Below are positions 10,268 through 22,316 of a DNA stretch of 64,000 nt, one piece after another. Each line of letters begins with the position of its first letter. Positions within the stretch are counted from its first letter, which is position 1. The stretch is from positions 831,240 to 895,239 of the forward strand of contig NZ_MASI01000001.1 of assembly GCF_001708935.1 (NCBI RefSeq), in the 5' to 3' direction. The stretch comes from Methyloligella halotolerans (GTDB taxonomy: Bacteria; Pseudomonadota; Alphaproteobacteria; Rhizobiales; Methyloligellaceae). The position numbers and the translations under genes were made by a program. The notes under the pieces are model-generated. The model made no database searches. It worked only from the letters and a program-made list of their open reading frames with translations, and was not told the DNA's origin.

Positions 10268-11686
10268 TCAGTTGAGTGCGCCGTCCTCCAAATGCCGCTT
10301 CAGCTCGGTGACGAGCGGCGCAAGCCTCGCTCCGTAGGAGCCCTTCACCATCACGATGTCGCCCGGCCGAATCGCATCCAACACGCGCGGCACAAGCTCT
10401 CCCGGTTCGCTGGCATAGCCGCCTTTCTTCCCCTCGGGCAAGACGTCGTAAAGCGCAGAGATGAGCTCACCGCTGGCAAAGACGATATCGATGCCCGCCT
10501 CGTCTATAAACTTTGCCAAGTCCCTGTGAAATGCCTCGGCGCTTTCTCCCAGCTCCAGCATGTCGCCGAGCACGGCAATCCGGCGGCCGTAGGCCTCCCG
10601 GGGGACGAGGCCGAGGGTTTCGAGCGCGGCGCGCATGGAGGCTGGATTGGCGTTGTAGGCGTCGTCCACCACGGCCACCTTGCCCTTTGCGCCTTCGAAC
10701 ACCTGCCATTCGCCCCGTCCCGCCTGAGCGCGCCACTGGAGGAGCGCGGCGGCCCCCGCCTCGATATCGGCGCCAGCGGCTTCCGCCGCGGCCAGCACGG
10801 CGAGCGAGTTCTGGACGAGATGGCGCCCGGGGGCGCCGAGCCGGTAGGAATGGGTCTTTCCCCGAAGGTCGGCTTCGACGGCGGAGCCTTCCGGCGTCAG
10901 GGAAACATGAAGTAGGCGGAAATCGGAATTTTCCGCCTCGCCGAAGCTGACGATCGTCGCATTCCTGGCTTTGGCCGCCGTCGCAAGACGGTCGAAGAAC
11001 TCGTTGTCCTTATTGAGAATCGCGGCGCCGCCGAGCTCTAGCCCTTCGAAGATCTCGGCCTTGGCGTCGGCGATTTCGGCGAGGGAATTGAAATGGCCGA
11101 TATGGACCGGTGCGACGGTCGTGACGATGGCGATATGAGGCCGGATCATCCGGCTTAGCGGGGTCAGCTCGCCCGCATGGTTCATGCCCGCCTCGAACAC
11201 GCCGAACGCGGCGTCCTTGGGCATGTTGGCCAGGGTGAGCGGGACGCCCCAATGATTGTTGTAGGACTTGGCGGAGGCGTGGACTTTGCCGCTCGGGGCG
11301 AGCGCCAGGCGCAGCGCCTCCTTGGTGCCCGTCTTCCCGGCGCTGCCGGTAACGGCGATGATCCTGGTGCGGGTCGTGCGGTCGCGGGCTGCGCGTCCCA
11401 GGTCCTGCAGAGCTTCGAAGGCATCGGCCACCCGGATCAGCCGTGGATCGCTGCTCTCGTAGTCCCGATCGACAATGGCACAGGCCGCGCCCGCCTCGAA
11501 GGCGGCAGGCACGAATTCGTGTCCGTCGAGGGCAATGCCCCGGATCGCGACGAAGCATTCGCCCGGCTGCAGCGTGCGGGTGTCGATGGAAACCCCGGCG
11601 ACGGGTGCTTCGCCATCCTGCGATGCCTCACCCCGAATCGCTTTCGCGATCTCGCCGACGGTCCAGAGCGGCTCAGCCACGCGCAT
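10268..11686 (-). CDS. murF: UDP-N-acetylmuramoyl-tripeptide--D-alanyl-D-alanine ligase MurF
   Basis: Adds the D-Ala-D-Ala dipeptide to UDP-MurNAc-tripeptide, completing the pentapeptide. 472 residues from MRVAEPLWTVGEIAKAIRG. I set this start because it fits the family N-terminus and has GGAAGGGA directly upstream; a longer open frame only reads murE out of frame. The P-loop is AVTGSAGKTGTKEA (about 111-124), with SYNNHWGVPLTLANMP and EAGMNHAGELTPLSRMIRP (central domain) and DDAYNANPASMRAALETL downstream. It overlaps murE by 14 nt. Confidence 0.95.
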   Translation of the reverse strand: MRVAEPLWTVGEIAKAIRGEASQDGEAPVAGVSIDTRTLQPGECFVAIRGIALDGHEFVPAAFEAGAACAIVDRDYESSDPRLIRVADAFEALQDLGRAARDRTTRTRIIAVTGSAGKTGTKEALRLALAPSGKVHASAKSYNNHWGVPLTLANMPKDAAFGVFEAGMNHAGELTPLSRMIRPHIAIVTTVAPVHIGHFNSLAEIADAKAEIFEGLELGGAAILNKDNEFFDRLATAAKARNATIVSFGEAENSDFRLLHVSLTPEGSAVEADLRGKTHSYRLGAPGRHLVQNSLAVLAAAEAAGADIEAGAAALLQWRAQAGRGEWQVFEGAKGKVAVVDDAYNANPASMRAALETLGLVPREAYGRRIAVLGDMLELGESAEAFHRDLAKFIDEAGIDIVFASGELISALYDVLPEGKKGGYASEPGELVPRVLDAIRPGDIVMVKGSYGARLAPLVTELKRHLEDGALN

Positions 11687-13142
11687 TCCCTTCCGAGGCG
11701 GAAAGCGCTGCAGCGACCGCCTCGTGATCCGAGTACGGGATGATCTGGTTGCCGACGATCTGACCTGTCTCGTGGCCCTTCCCAGCGACGAGGAGGACGT
11801 CCCCCTCCTCCAGATGGGAAATCGCCTCGCCGATGGCCTCGGTCCGGTCGGCGATCTCGATGGCACCCGGCGCGTGAGACAGGATCGCCCGGCGGATATC
11901 GGCCGCTTCCTCGCTGCGGGGGTTGTCGTCGGTCACGTAGACCTGGTCAGCAAGCTTTGTGGCCACGGCGCCCATCTGCGGCCGCTTGCCCCTGTCCCGG
12001 TCACCGCCGCAGCCGAACACGACCAGCAGCCGGTGGCGCACATAGGGGCGTAGCGCCTCGATAGCCTTGGCCAGGGCGTCGGGCGTATGCGCGTAATCGA
12101 TAAAGATGGGAGCCCCCGCTCCCGTGGTGCCGCCGAGATCGAGGCGGCCTTTCGCGCCTTCCAGCTCGGACAGCATGGGCAGCACGTCGTCGAGGGGGGC
12201 ACCGGTGGTCGCCATGACCAGCCCCGCCGCGACCAGGGCGTTGGAGGCCTGGAAGTCCCCGACGAGGGGCAAGCGAACCTCGCGGGTCTCGCCTTCGTAG
12301 AGCACCTTCAAGGTTTGGGAAAAGCCGTCGGGCACGGCCTCCAGGAGGCGCAGGGTCTTCCCGCGTTTGCCGACGGAGATCAGATTCAGGCCGCGGGCGA
12401 TGCATTCGGCGGCGACACGCTCGGCCGCCTCGGAACCGATATCCACCACCGCCGTATCACCCGGCGCGAGCAAATCCCGGAAAAGACGCAGCTTCTGAGC
12501 CAGGTAGTCCTCGAAATTGTGATGATAGTCGAGGTGATCGCGCGTGATGTTGGTGAAGCCGCCCGCCTTCAGCTTCAAGCCGTCCAGGCGATGCTGCTGG
12601 AGGCCATGGCTCGAAGCTTCGATGGCGAGATGGGTCACGCCCTCTCCGGCGAGCTCGCCCAGGATCCTGTGAAGCTCGATGGGGTCGGGTGTGGTGTGGT
12701 TGAGGATGGTCGTGCCCTTCGGGGCGATGACGCCAATGGTGCCGACGCTGGCCGCGTTGAGACCGCGGCGCGTCCAGAGCTGGCGCACGAAGGAGGCCAC
12801 GGACGTCTTGCCGTTGGTACCGGTGACGGCGACTGCGGTCTCCGGCTGGGCGCCGAAGAAGCGGGAAGCTGCGAGGGCCAGAGTATGGCGCGGCTCCTCC
12901 ACCTCGATGACGGGAACGCCGACATCGTCGGCTCCGGCGCCTCGCGGCGCAAGAATAGCGGCCGCACCTCTCGCCGCCGCTTCGCCGATGAACTTGCTGC
13001 CGTCGGTCTTCACGCCTGGCAGCGCCGCGAAGAGGAAGCCGGACTGGACGCTTCGGCTGTCTGCGGAAAGACCGAGGATCGAGATGCCGGCCACGTCTTC
13101 GGCCAAGGCCGCATCAGAGCCAATCAACTCGCCAAGCTTCAT
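11673..13142 (-). CDS. murE: UDP-MurNAc-L-Ala-D-Glu--meso-diaminopimelate ligase MurE
   Basis: Adds the third stem-peptide residue. 489 residues from ATG (MKLGELIG); a TTG codon directly before it would add one residue. The P-loop is AVTGTNGKTSVASF (about 106-119), with NHTTPDPIELHRIL, IEASSHGLQQHRLDG and NITRDHLDYHHNFEDY in the central domain. The C-terminal motif YVTDDNPRSEEAADI contains DNPR, the signature of ligases that use meso-diaminopimelate, so the wall is the Gram-negative DAP type. It lies about 100 bp downstream of ftsI. Confidence 0.96.
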   Translation of the reverse strand: MKLGELIGSDAALAEDVAGISILGLSADSRSVQSGFLFAALPGVKTDGSKFIGEAAARGAAAILAPRGAGADDVGVPVIEVEEPRHTLALAASRFFGAQPETAVAVTGTNGKTSVASFVRQLWTRRGLNAASVGTIGVIAPKGTTILNHTTPDPIELHRILGELAGEGVTHLAIEASSHGLQQHRLDGLKLKAGGFTNITRDHLDYHHNFEDYLAQKLRLFRDLLAPGDTAVVDIGSEAAERVAAECIARGLNLISVGKRGKTLRLLEAVPDGFSQTLKVLYEGETREVRLPLVGDFQASNALVAAGLVMATTGAPLDDVLPMLSELEGAKGRLDLGGTTGAGAPIFIDYAHTPDALAKAIEALRPYVRHRLLVVFGCGGDRDRGKRPQMGAVATKLADQVYVTDDNPRSEEAADIRRAILSHAPGAIEIADRTEAIGEAISHLEEGDVLLVAGKGHETGQIVGNQIIPYSDHEAVAAALSASEGNARG

Positions 13143-13244
13143 CAATGAATATGCCCCATGCGCTTGCCCGGCTCTTAAGCTCGGAGCCCGGTCGGGCCGC
13201 CGGATGGCGGCGTCGGAAGCCTCGCGCCGCCCCCGTTCTTCGCT

Positions 13245-15020
13245 CTAATAGGAGGCCACCACGGAATCGTCAAACCCGTGCCTGGGCAAAGAGGCCGCGG
13301 CCTTTTCCAGGTCGAGATTCGGCTGCACGCCGAGGATCGGCGCGATCCGGGCGATGACACTGCCCACGGTCGGTGCGGCGTTGGCGCCGGCCGTGTGCAA
13401 GAACTTGCTCTCTTTGACCTTCTGCGGTTCGTCCAGCATCACCAGCACGATATATTCCGGAGCGTCGGCCGGAAATGTGGCGACAAATGAGTTGAGCAAG
13501 GCCGATCGGGCATACTTTCCGTTGACGACCTTCTCCGCCGTGCCCGTCTTGCCGCCGACCCGATAGCCCTCGGCATTGGCCTGCTTGCCGGTGCCCTCCA
13601 TGGCATTCAACCGCATGAGGCGGACCATCTGATCGCTCGTGCTCGTCTTCAGCACGCGGGTGCCGCTCGCCATGCCCTCCGCCCGGCTGCGCGGCAGGAA
13701 GGTCGGCTGAACCTTGACGCCGCCATTCACGATCGGGATCGCCGCGGCGGCGAACTGCAGCGGCGTCACCGACAGACCGTGACCGAACGCGATCGTCATG
13801 GTGTTGATCTTCTTCCAGTCCTTCGGGAACAGAGGCGCCGCGGTGGCGCCGATCTCGGTCATGGTGGAATTCAGAAGCCCCAGCCTGCGCAGGAAGTCCT
13901 GGTGGCGATCGACGCCGACATCCATGGCGATCTTCGCCGCGCCGATGTTGGAGGAATGGGTGAACACCTCCTCCACGGTGATGGGCCTGTGCAGGCCGTG
14001 GAAGTCGCCGATCGAAAAGCGGCCGATTTTGATGGCGTGGGTTGCGTCGTAGACGGAGTGGACGGAGCAGATTCCTGCATCCAAACCTGCCGCCACGGTG
14101 ACCAGCTTGAAGATGGAGCCGAGCTCGTAGACGCCTGCCGTCACCCGGTCGTGGCGATCCTTGTCGAGTGCCTGCTCCCGGTGATTGGGATCGTAGTCCG
14201 GCAGCGAAGCCAGACCGACCACTTCTCCGGAGTGGACATCCAGAACAACGCCCGCGGCGGCCTTCGCCTTATAAGTCGAGATGGCGTTCTGCAGCTCTTC
14301 GTGAAGCACGTGCTGCACACCGAGATCGAGAGACAGGGTGACCGTCTCCTCGCCCGCCGGCGTTTCGGCGTTCATGAAGGAGAGCTGCGGATTCTGGTCG
14401 ACGAAGCGTTCCATGCCGGCCAGGCCGTTATTGTCGATATCGACGAAGCCGACCACGTGGGAGGCGGTGGCGCCGACGGGATAGACGCGGCGGTACTCCT
14501 CGACGAATCCGAGGCCGGGAACGCCGAGGGCGTGGATTTCCGCCTGTTGGCTGGGGGTCAGCTCGCGGCGGATATTGACGAAACGGCCGCCCTTGTTGAT
14601 GCGCTTACGGATATCGGCGGCATCGATGTCGGGCAGGACCGTGGAGACCTTCTCCACCAGCTCGTCGGAATCGATCACCCGAAGGGGGTCGGCGAAGAGC
14701 GTCGCTCCCTTGATGTCGGTCGCGAGCAGGCGTCCTTTGCGGTCCAGAAGGTCCGGGCGGTGAACGGTGGTGGTGGTGTCGTAGAAGCCGGGATCGGGCG
14801 CGACCTGGAAATTCATGCCCATGGAGACCAGACGCCCGCCAACGAGCATGAAGCCGATCACGAAGCCGAGGCAGATGAGCTGGAATCGGCGTCGGCTCCG
14901 CGCGATATAGGCCCGCTCGGCGCGCGCGGTGGCGGCGTTCGGCTTGTCGGCCGCACTCGCCTCCTTCGCCGCATTCGAATCCTGCGCCGCTTGAGCCTGA
15001 TGGGCCTCCTCGGTCGTCAT
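13245..15020 (-). CDS. ftsI: Septal peptidoglycan transpeptidase FtsI (PBP3)
   Basis: Class B penicillin-binding protein that cross-links septal peptidoglycan. 591 residues. An Ala-rich cytoplasmic tail (1-40) is followed by one membrane anchor (about 46-62, FQLICLGFVIGFMLVGGRLV) and the dimerisation domain (RPDLLDRKGRLLATDI onward). The transpeptidase domain has the catalytic SxxK at S302-K305 (GSIFK), SSN at 356-358 and KTG at 491-493 (VGGKTGTAEKV). It is 19 bp downstream of ftsL. The unusual feature is only the long Ala/Glu-rich N-terminal tail. Confidence 0.95.
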   Translation of the reverse strand: MTTEEAHQAQAAQDSNAAKEASAADKPNAATARAERAYIARSRRRFQLICLGFVIGFMLVGGRLVSMGMNFQVAPDPGFYDTTTTVHRPDLLDRKGRLLATDIKGATLFADPLRVIDSDELVEKVSTVLPDIDAADIRKRINKGGRFVNIRRELTPSQQAEIHALGVPGLGFVEEYRRVYPVGATASHVVGFVDIDNNGLAGMERFVDQNPQLSFMNAETPAGEETVTLSLDLGVQHVLHEELQNAISTYKAKAAAGVVLDVHSGEVVGLASLPDYDPNHREQALDKDRHDRVTAGVYELGSIFKLVTVAAGLDAGICSVHSVYDATHAIKIGRFSIGDFHGLHRPITVEEVFTHSSNIGAAKIAMDVGVDRHQDFLRRLGLLNSTMTEIGATAAPLFPKDWKKINTMTIAFGHGLSVTPLQFAAAAIPIVNGGVKVQPTFLPRSRAEGMASGTRVLKTSTSDQMVRLMRLNAMEGTGKQANAEGYRVGGKTGTAEKVVNGKYARSALLNSFVATFPADAPEYIVLVMLDEPQKVKESKFLHTAGANAAPTVGSVIARIAPILGVQPNLDLEKAAASLPRHGFDDSVVASY

Positions 15021-15039
15021 GTCCAGCGCTCTCTCCCTG

Positions 15040-15438
15040 TTATTCGTCGGTGTTCTGCAGCAGCTTCACGTAAGCCGGCACGTCTCCCGACGCGTCCTCC
15101 GGAGAGGCAGCTTCGTCGTCGGGCGAGGAGACCGTCAGCTTGCGGTCGAACTCGCCCTGGGAAACCGTATCCAGGGTGAGGAGCTGACGCGGGTCGGCCG
15201 CGTGCAGGTTGAGGAATTTCTTGGCCAGTCGCTCGATGCGTGCGGGCCGGTTTAGCAAGCTCCATTCGGCGCGCAGAACGGCAATGGAATCCCGCTCGTC
15301 GTCGATCTTCTTGTGAAGGACGGCGATGTCCTGGTCGAGCCCCCTCGCCTCGTACTTCACCTCGTAGATCACGTAGGCCAAGGCGACGAGGCCGAGCAGC
15401 AGACAGATATTGACGAAACGCAGCATCGGGCGAACCAA
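15040..15438 (-). CDS. ftsL: Cell division protein FtsL
   Basis: Small bitopic divisome protein that forms the FtsQ-FtsB-FtsL complex. 132 residues: a short cytoplasmic start, one membrane segment (about 5-24, MLRFVNICLLLGLVALAYVI), and a heptad-like helix (EARGLDQDIAVLHKKIDDERDSIAVLRAEWSLL) that fits a periplasmic coiled coil. RPARIERLAKKFLNL is typical of the FtsL family. The acidic C-terminus is likely disordered. Identity rests on these features and on position between rsmH and ftsI, because the family is poorly conserved. ATG at codon 5 is an alternative start. Confidence 0.88.
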   Translation of the reverse strand: MVRPMLRFVNICLLLGLVALAYVIYEVKYEARGLDQDIAVLHKKIDDERDSIAVLRAEWSLLNRPARIERLAKKFLNLHAADPRQLLTLDTVSQGEFDRKLTVSSPDDEAASPEDASGDVPAYVKLLQNTDE

Positions 15439-15482
15439 CCGAACAATTCGAGACGAATTTTACCGACCCTAACCCCAAGCCC

Positions 15483-16508
15483 TTAAGCAGGTGTTGCGAG
15501 GGCCGGCAAACCAAGTGCGGCAAGATCGACCGGTTGGGCCGGTGCCTGGGTGCGGATCCCGGCTCTGAGCCGTGCAGAGCGGGACCTGGGATTGTCGCGG
15601 ATTTCCTGCTTCGAGGGCCCGAGCGGCTTTCTGCCGAGGAGATCGAAACTCGGCGCCGGTCCCGTCTCGCCGGTATCGGGGAGATGGCGCGAACCTTTCG
15701 GCTCCGGCTTGCTTCTCGTAGCGAAGAATCGCTTGGCGATCCTGTCCTCCAGGGAATGGAAGGTAACGACGACCAGCCTGCCGCCCGGCGCAAGCAGCCG
15801 CTCGGCGGCAGCGAGGCCTTCGGCCAGCTCCGCCAGCTCGCTGTTCAGATAGAGGCGCAGGGCCTGAAACGTCCGGGTGGCCGGGTGCTTCGCCTCATCG
15901 CGCTTCCGGCCCAGAACCTTCTCGACAATGTCGGCGAGCTGACCGGTGCGGGTGATCGCGGCTTCGGCGCGCGCCGCGACGATGGCCTTTGCGATGGCCC
16001 GGGAACGGCGCTCTTCTCCAAGCTGGAACAGGATGTCGGCGAGGGTCTTTTCGGATTGCTCGTTGACGATATCGGCCGCCGTCGGACCCGATGCCCCCAT
16101 GCGCATATCGAGGGGACCGTCCTGCATGAAGGAGAAGCCGCGCTCGGCTTCGTCGAGCTGCATGGAGGATACGCCCAGATCCAGCACGACGCCGTTTACG
16201 GCCTTGATATCAAGGGCCTCGGCGATCGCCTCCATCTCGGCGAAGCGGCCGAGGGTAAGCTTCAGCCGGCCAGGAAACTCTTCCGCGAGCTCCTCTCCGC
16301 CGACAACGGCGCGAGGATCGCGATCGATGGCGACGACGCTGCAGTCGGAAGAGTCCAGTATCGCGCGGGTATAGCCGCCGGCGCCGAAGGTGCCGTCGAT
16401 GATCGTTTCACCGCTGGTGGGATTGAGGGTCTCGACCACTTCCGAAAGCATCACGGGAATGTGGCGAGCCAGTCCGCCAGCGGCTCTATCGCCGCGGCTC
16501 GCCATCAT
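15483..16508 (-). CDS. rsmH: 16S rRNA m4C1402 methyltransferase RsmH (MraW)
   Basis: S-adenosylmethionine-dependent enzyme that methylates N4 of C1402 in 16S rRNA. 341 residues from [29 protein letters not shown]. Motifs are [16 protein letters not shown] (SAM loop), [31 protein letters not shown], and [19 protein letters not shown]. The ATG at 16508 (or the one directly after it) overlaps the mraZ stop. A longer in-frame start lies well inside mraZ and was rejected. Confidence 0.96.
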   Translation of the reverse strand: MMASRGDRAAGGLARHIPVMLSEVVETLNPTSGETIIDGTFGAGGYTRAILDSSDCSVVAIDRDPRAVVGGEELAEEFPGRLKLTLGRFAEMEAIAEALDIKAVNGVVLDLGVSSMQLDEAERGFSFMQDGPLDMRMGASGPTAADIVNEQSEKTLADILFQLGEERRSRAIAKAIVAARAEAAITRTGQLADIVEKVLGRKRDEAKHPATRTFQALRLYLNSELAELAEGLAAAERLLAPGGRLVVVTFHSLEDRIAKRFFATRSKPEPKGSRHLPDTGETGPAPSFDLLGRKPLGPSKQEIRDNPRSRSARLRAGIRTQAPAQPVDLAALGLPALATPA

Positions 16509-16984
16509 TCCCGTGTACTCGCAGGTCCGCCGTCTTTGTGCCCCGCGCCGAGTAAATTCCGCAGATCGCGCGCTTGCCGCTGCGACTCCGCCATGTACTC
16601 CTTGAACTGGGCCGGCTCCCACATCTGAAATTTGGGACCCATGCCTACGAAGGTAACCGCGTCCTCGATACCGGCATGCACGCGCAGGCGCTCCGGTATG
16701 ATGGTGCGACCGTCCCCATCGACAGAGAGTTTGTCACTCGTTCCGTAGAGTGCGGTCGCCAGGTAATCGTGCTCGTCCGAATACGGCGCGAGCTCGCCGA
16801 TGAGCTTGTCGATCTGATCGACCAGTCGCTGACCTCCGCCATCGAGCGCGGGCCGGTCGAGCGACGGGTAGCAGTAAATCCCGTCGAACCCTTCTTGAGC
16901 GAGGATGGTGCGGAAGGAGGCAGGAACGGAAACACGCCCCTTGCTGTCGATCCGATTGGTGAAGGACGAAACAAAACTGTCCAT
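16505..16984 (-). CDS. mraZ: Transcriptional regulator MraZ
   Basis: AbrB-fold DNA-binding protein at the head of the dcw cluster; in other bacteria it binds TGGG-type repeats in its own promoter and regulates the cluster. 159 residues with the two swapped-hairpin repeats visible: [16 protein letters not shown] near the N-terminus and [39 protein letters not shown] in the second half. It is the first gene of the minus-strand cluster. Confidence 0.95.
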   Translation of the reverse strand: MDSFVSSFTNRIDSKGRVSVPASFRTILAQEGFDGIYCYPSLDRPALDGGGQRLVDQIDKLIGELAPYSDEHDYLATALYGTSDKLSVDGDGRTIIPERLRVHAGIEDAVTFVGMGPKFQMWEPAQFKEYMAESQRQARDLRNLLGAGHKDGGPASTRE

Positions 16985-17148
16985 CTCCCCCTCTTGGTCC
17001 TCAGCGACGCGGTGACTTCGGGACTTGGAACTGAGCCGAGGTGGGCTACCCGTTTCTGAAGGCTATGAGAGCTGGGAGGAGCAGCGCGTTCCTCGTGGCC
17101 TAAGGATGCTGCCGGCCCCTCCCAACCTCATTACCGAACGGGCAATGA

Positions 17149-17193
17149 TGGGATAGCATGGGATTTCATGGGCGTCAATGGTAAACGATGGGT
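17149..17193. promoter_or_regulatory. MraZ box: five TGG-type repeats with 10-bp period
   Basis: Five copies of TGGGN (one degenerate, TGGTA) begin at 17149, 17159, 17169, 17179 and 17189, exactly 10 bp apart, on the plus strand and 165-210 bp upstream of mraZ. Direct TGGGN repeats with 5-nt spacers are the known MraZ-binding pattern. From 16985 to 17440 there is otherwise no convincing gene; the mraZ promoter should lie in this stretch. Confidence 0.8.
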
Positions 17194-17440
17194 AAATTGC
17201 GGATTCTTGCGGGTTCAACGCGGGCGATCTGGCCGCATTCCAATTGGCGGTGCAGCCCCGGTTTGGTCCAAATGATTTGGCGGGATGAGGCGAACAGGGG
17301 TATTGAGGGTCGCTGCCGCTCCCCGAGGATCGGCAATCGAGACTCAATGGCTTCGCAGGGTGGCTTGCGGACGCAAGCGAACGGGATCGTCACCGACGAT
17401 TGGACTTTGGCAGGTGAGCACGGCCAAGACGTTTCCAGGC

Positions 17441-18433
17441 ATGTTTCGAAAGCTCGTTGCCGCGACCGCGACCATCGCGGTGTGGGCGGCGGCCGCGTGC
17501 AGCATGACGGGATGCGGCACGGTGTACGGCATGGCTGAAGCATCGCCCCAGGCCGGCGGATATGCGCGGCTCGGTCCGCCGGATGCGCCGGTGCGGCTAT
17601 TCTACAGCGATACCGGAAAGGGCTCGCCGCTTCTGCTCATCCACGGCTTCGGCTCGAGCACCTATACCTGGAAGAACATCCTTCCCGAACTCTCCCGCGA
17701 CCATCGGGTCATCGCTGTCGACATGAAGGGGTTCGGCCAGTCGGACAAGCCCTATGACGAGCACTATTCGGCCATGGATCAGGCTGAGCTGCTGGCGGAG
17801 CTGATCGAGCGGGAGAACCTGCACGACATCACGCTGGTCGGCCATTCCTTCGGCGGCGGTGTGGCGCTGGCGTTGGCACTTCAGGCCGACGGCCGACTCA
17901 AGGGCCGCATCTCCAAGCTGGTGCTGATCGATACGGTCGCCTACCCGCAAAAGGTGCCGGTGTTCTTCAAGCTGCTCGCGGTGCCCGGTCTTTCCCATCT
18001 CAGCGTGCGCATGGTGCCGGCCAGCCTGCAGGCCTCGGTGGCATTGAAGCTCGCCTATTACGATGAGACCAAGATCACCGAGGAGACGGTGGAGGCGTAT
18101 TCCGCTCCGCTGAAGACGGCCGCGGGCAAGCACGCGATCATTCACAGCGCCCGCCAGATCGTGCCGCCGGACCTCGATGAGATCTCCGCACGCTACGCGA
18201 CGATCCAACTGCCGACGCTGATCATGTGGTGCGACCACGACAAGATCGTGCCCATGGATATCGGGCTGAAGCTGCGGCGGAACATTCCCAATTCGGACTT
18301 CCAGCTCGTGAAGGCCTGCGGCCACATCCCCCAGGAAGAGCAGCCGGAACAGACGCTCCAGATCCTCGACAACTTCCTGAACGGCAGAAATCAAGCGGCG
18401 CTCGGCCAAGCCTCCACCACCGTGCACCGCTAG
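17441..18433 (+). CDS. Exported alpha/beta-fold hydrolase
   Basis: Serine hydrolase of the alpha/beta superfamily; substrate unknown. 330 residues from MFRKLVAATATIAVWAAAACSMTGCGTVYG. That segment looks like a signal peptide with a possible lipobox (MTGC), so the protein may be a periplasmic lipoprotein. The catalytic set is visible: LLIHGFGSSTYTW (oxyanion loop), GHSFGGGVALAL (nucleophile Ser), MWCDHDKIVP (Asp) and ACGHIPQEEQP (His). DMKGFGQSDKP is the usual second loop. It resembles epoxide-hydrolase/haloperoxidase-like members. An in-frame GTG at 17414 is an alternative start. Its stop overlaps that of the convergent oxyR gene. Confidence 0.85.
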   Translation: MFRKLVAATATIAVWAAAACSMTGCGTVYGMAEASPQAGGYARLGPPDAPVRLFYSDTGKGSPLLLIHGFGSSTYTWKNILPELSRDHRVIAVDMKGFGQSDKPYDEHYSAMDQAELLAELIERENLHDITLVGHSFGGGVALALALQADGRLKGRISKLVLIDTVAYPQKVPVFFKLLAVPGLSHLSVRMVPASLQASVALKLAYYDETKITEETVEAYSAPLKTAAGKHAIIHSARQIVPPDLDEISARYATIQLPTLIMWCDHDKIVPMDIGLKLRRNIPNSDFQLVKACGHIPQEEQPEQTLQILDNFLNGRNQAALGQASTTVHR

Positions 18434-19353
18434 CCGGCGGCGCGCCGCCTGTCGGGTACCGTGCCGTAGTCCCGCCACGTCTCCTTCAGCAGCAAGCCGA
18501 GCTTACGCATCTGCGGCTTCCGGGGCGAGGTCGCCCGCCAGGTGAGGCCGATGGTACGCGAGGGCTCCGGCGTCTTGAAGCGGAGCAGCCTGAGCCCGCT
18601 TTGCGGCCTGACCTCCGCCTGGACGGCGATCTCCGGCACGAGGGTCGTGCCGTAGCCGCTGGCGACCATCTGCAGCAAGGTGGCCAGGCTGGTGGCGCCG
18701 AAACGGCGCATGGCCGCCGGCTGGGCGGCGCTGCACAGGGCCAACGCCTGATCGCGCAGGCAATGCCCCTCCTCCAGGAGGAGAAGCTGCTCGGACTGAA
18801 GATCCTCCAGGCGCAGCGACCGGCGTGGCTCGGTCTCGTCTCCCGTCACGAAGAGGAATCGGTCTTCGAAGAGCGGCATGGATTCGAGGGACGTATCGGG
18901 TATCGGCAGAGCGAGAATGGCGGCATCGAGATCGCCGGCCAGCAAACCTTCTATCAGAGTCTCGGTGCGGGTCTCGTGCAGGCGAAGCTCAAGCTTCGGA
19001 TATTGCCTTTGCAGCCGTGGCAGCACCGTCGGCAGGAAATACGGCCCCACGGTCGGAATGACCCCAAGGGTGAGGCTGGTGCCGAAATCGCTGCGCCGCT
19101 CGGCGGCGTAATCGGTGAGATCGCGCACCTGGAGAAGAATCGCCTCGGCCCGCCGGGCGATTTCCCGCCCTTCCCCGGTCAGCCGGATCTCGCGATGGGT
19201 GCGCTCCACCAGCGCAACGCCAAGCTCCTTCTCCAGCTCCTTGATCTGCATGCTCAAGGCCGGCTGAGACACTGCACAGGCGACGGCCGCGCGGCCGAAA
19301 TGGCCGTGCTGGGACAGCGCGCGCAGGTAGCGCAATTGGCGGAGCGTCAGCAT
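18430..19353 (-). CDS. oxyR: Hydrogen-peroxide-inducible regulator OxyR
   Basis: LysR-family activator that senses peroxide through a disulfide. 307 residues: an N-terminal winged HTH (LRQLRYLRALSQHGHFGRAAVACAVSQPALSMQIKELEKELG) and a LysR substrate domain. EEGHCLRDQALALC contains Cys198 and Cys207, spaced as the redox pair Cys199/Cys208 of E. coli OxyR. It is divergent from katG with 120 bp between, the classic arrangement for OxyR control of catalase-peroxidase. Confidence 0.93.
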   Translation of the reverse strand: MLTLRQLRYLRALSQHGHFGRAAVACAVSQPALSMQIKELEKELGVALVERTHREIRLTGEGREIARRAEAILLQVRDLTDYAAERRSDFGTSLTLGVIPTVGPYFLPTVLPRLQRQYPKLELRLHETRTETLIEGLLAGDLDAAILALPIPDTSLESMPLFEDRFLFVTGDETEPRRSLRLEDLQSEQLLLLEEGHCLRDQALALCSAAQPAAMRRFGATSLATLLQMVASGYGTTLVPEIAVQAEVRPQSGLRLLRFKTPEPSRTIGLTWRATSPRKPQMRKLGLLLKETWRDYGTVPDRRRAAG

Positions 19354-19354
19354 T

Positions 19355-19369
19355 ATAAGCTCAGCTTAT
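19355..19369. promoter_or_regulatory. Perfect inverted repeat in oxyR-katG intergenic region
   Basis: ATAAGCT-C-AGCTTAT is a perfect 7-bp inverted repeat with one central base, starting two bases upstream of the oxyR start codon. Its position suggests an OxyR operator for autorepression. Assignment to OxyR is inference; the repeat is seen directly. Confidence 0.6.
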
Positions 19370-19395
19370 CATACTCTACTCGAAATCCAATTTGA

Positions 19396-21711
<2,316 letters not shown>

Positions 21712-21729
21712 AAATCATAAAGAAGCGCG

Positions 21730-21790
21730 CTCTAGAGGCGCCGCAAGCGGAGTCGCGGCTCACGCTGTTCGGCGATAAAAACCTCTAGAG
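21730..21790. repeat. Inverted repeat downstream of katG
   Basis: CTCTAGAGG at 21730-21738 is mirrored as CCTCTAGAG at 21782-21790, leaving a 43-nt loop. It starts 18 bp after the katG stop and precedes the terminator. It could form a 9-bp stem in the katG 3' untranslated region. Function unknown. Confidence 0.6.
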
Positions 21791-21794
21791 AATT

Positions 21795-21831
21795 GGCCGG
21801 TGCGGGACTTACCTCCCCACCGGCCTTTTTT
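21795..21831 (+). terminator. Rho-independent terminator of katG
   Basis: GGCCGGTG (21795-21802) pairs with CACCGGCC (21818-21825), followed immediately by six T residues. The strong 8-bp stem plus T-tract fits a terminator for katG on the plus strand. Confidence 0.88.
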
Positions 21832-21871
21832 ATGCGCCGTCGCGCAACCCGCTCGCCTGTGAGAAACTGGC

Positions 21872-21903
21872 GGCCGGCGGAGGGGATCGCCCTCACGCCG
21901 GCC
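21872..21903 (-). terminator. Possible terminator hairpin of rnpB
   Basis: GGCCGGCG (21872-21879) and CGCCGGCC (21896-21903) form an 8-bp stem just downstream of the rnpB 3' end on the minus strand. Only a weak T-rich run (AGTTTCTC) follows a few bases later, so this is tentative. Confidence 0.5.
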
Positions 21904-21910
21904 TTATCAT

Positions 21911-22316
<406 letters not shown>

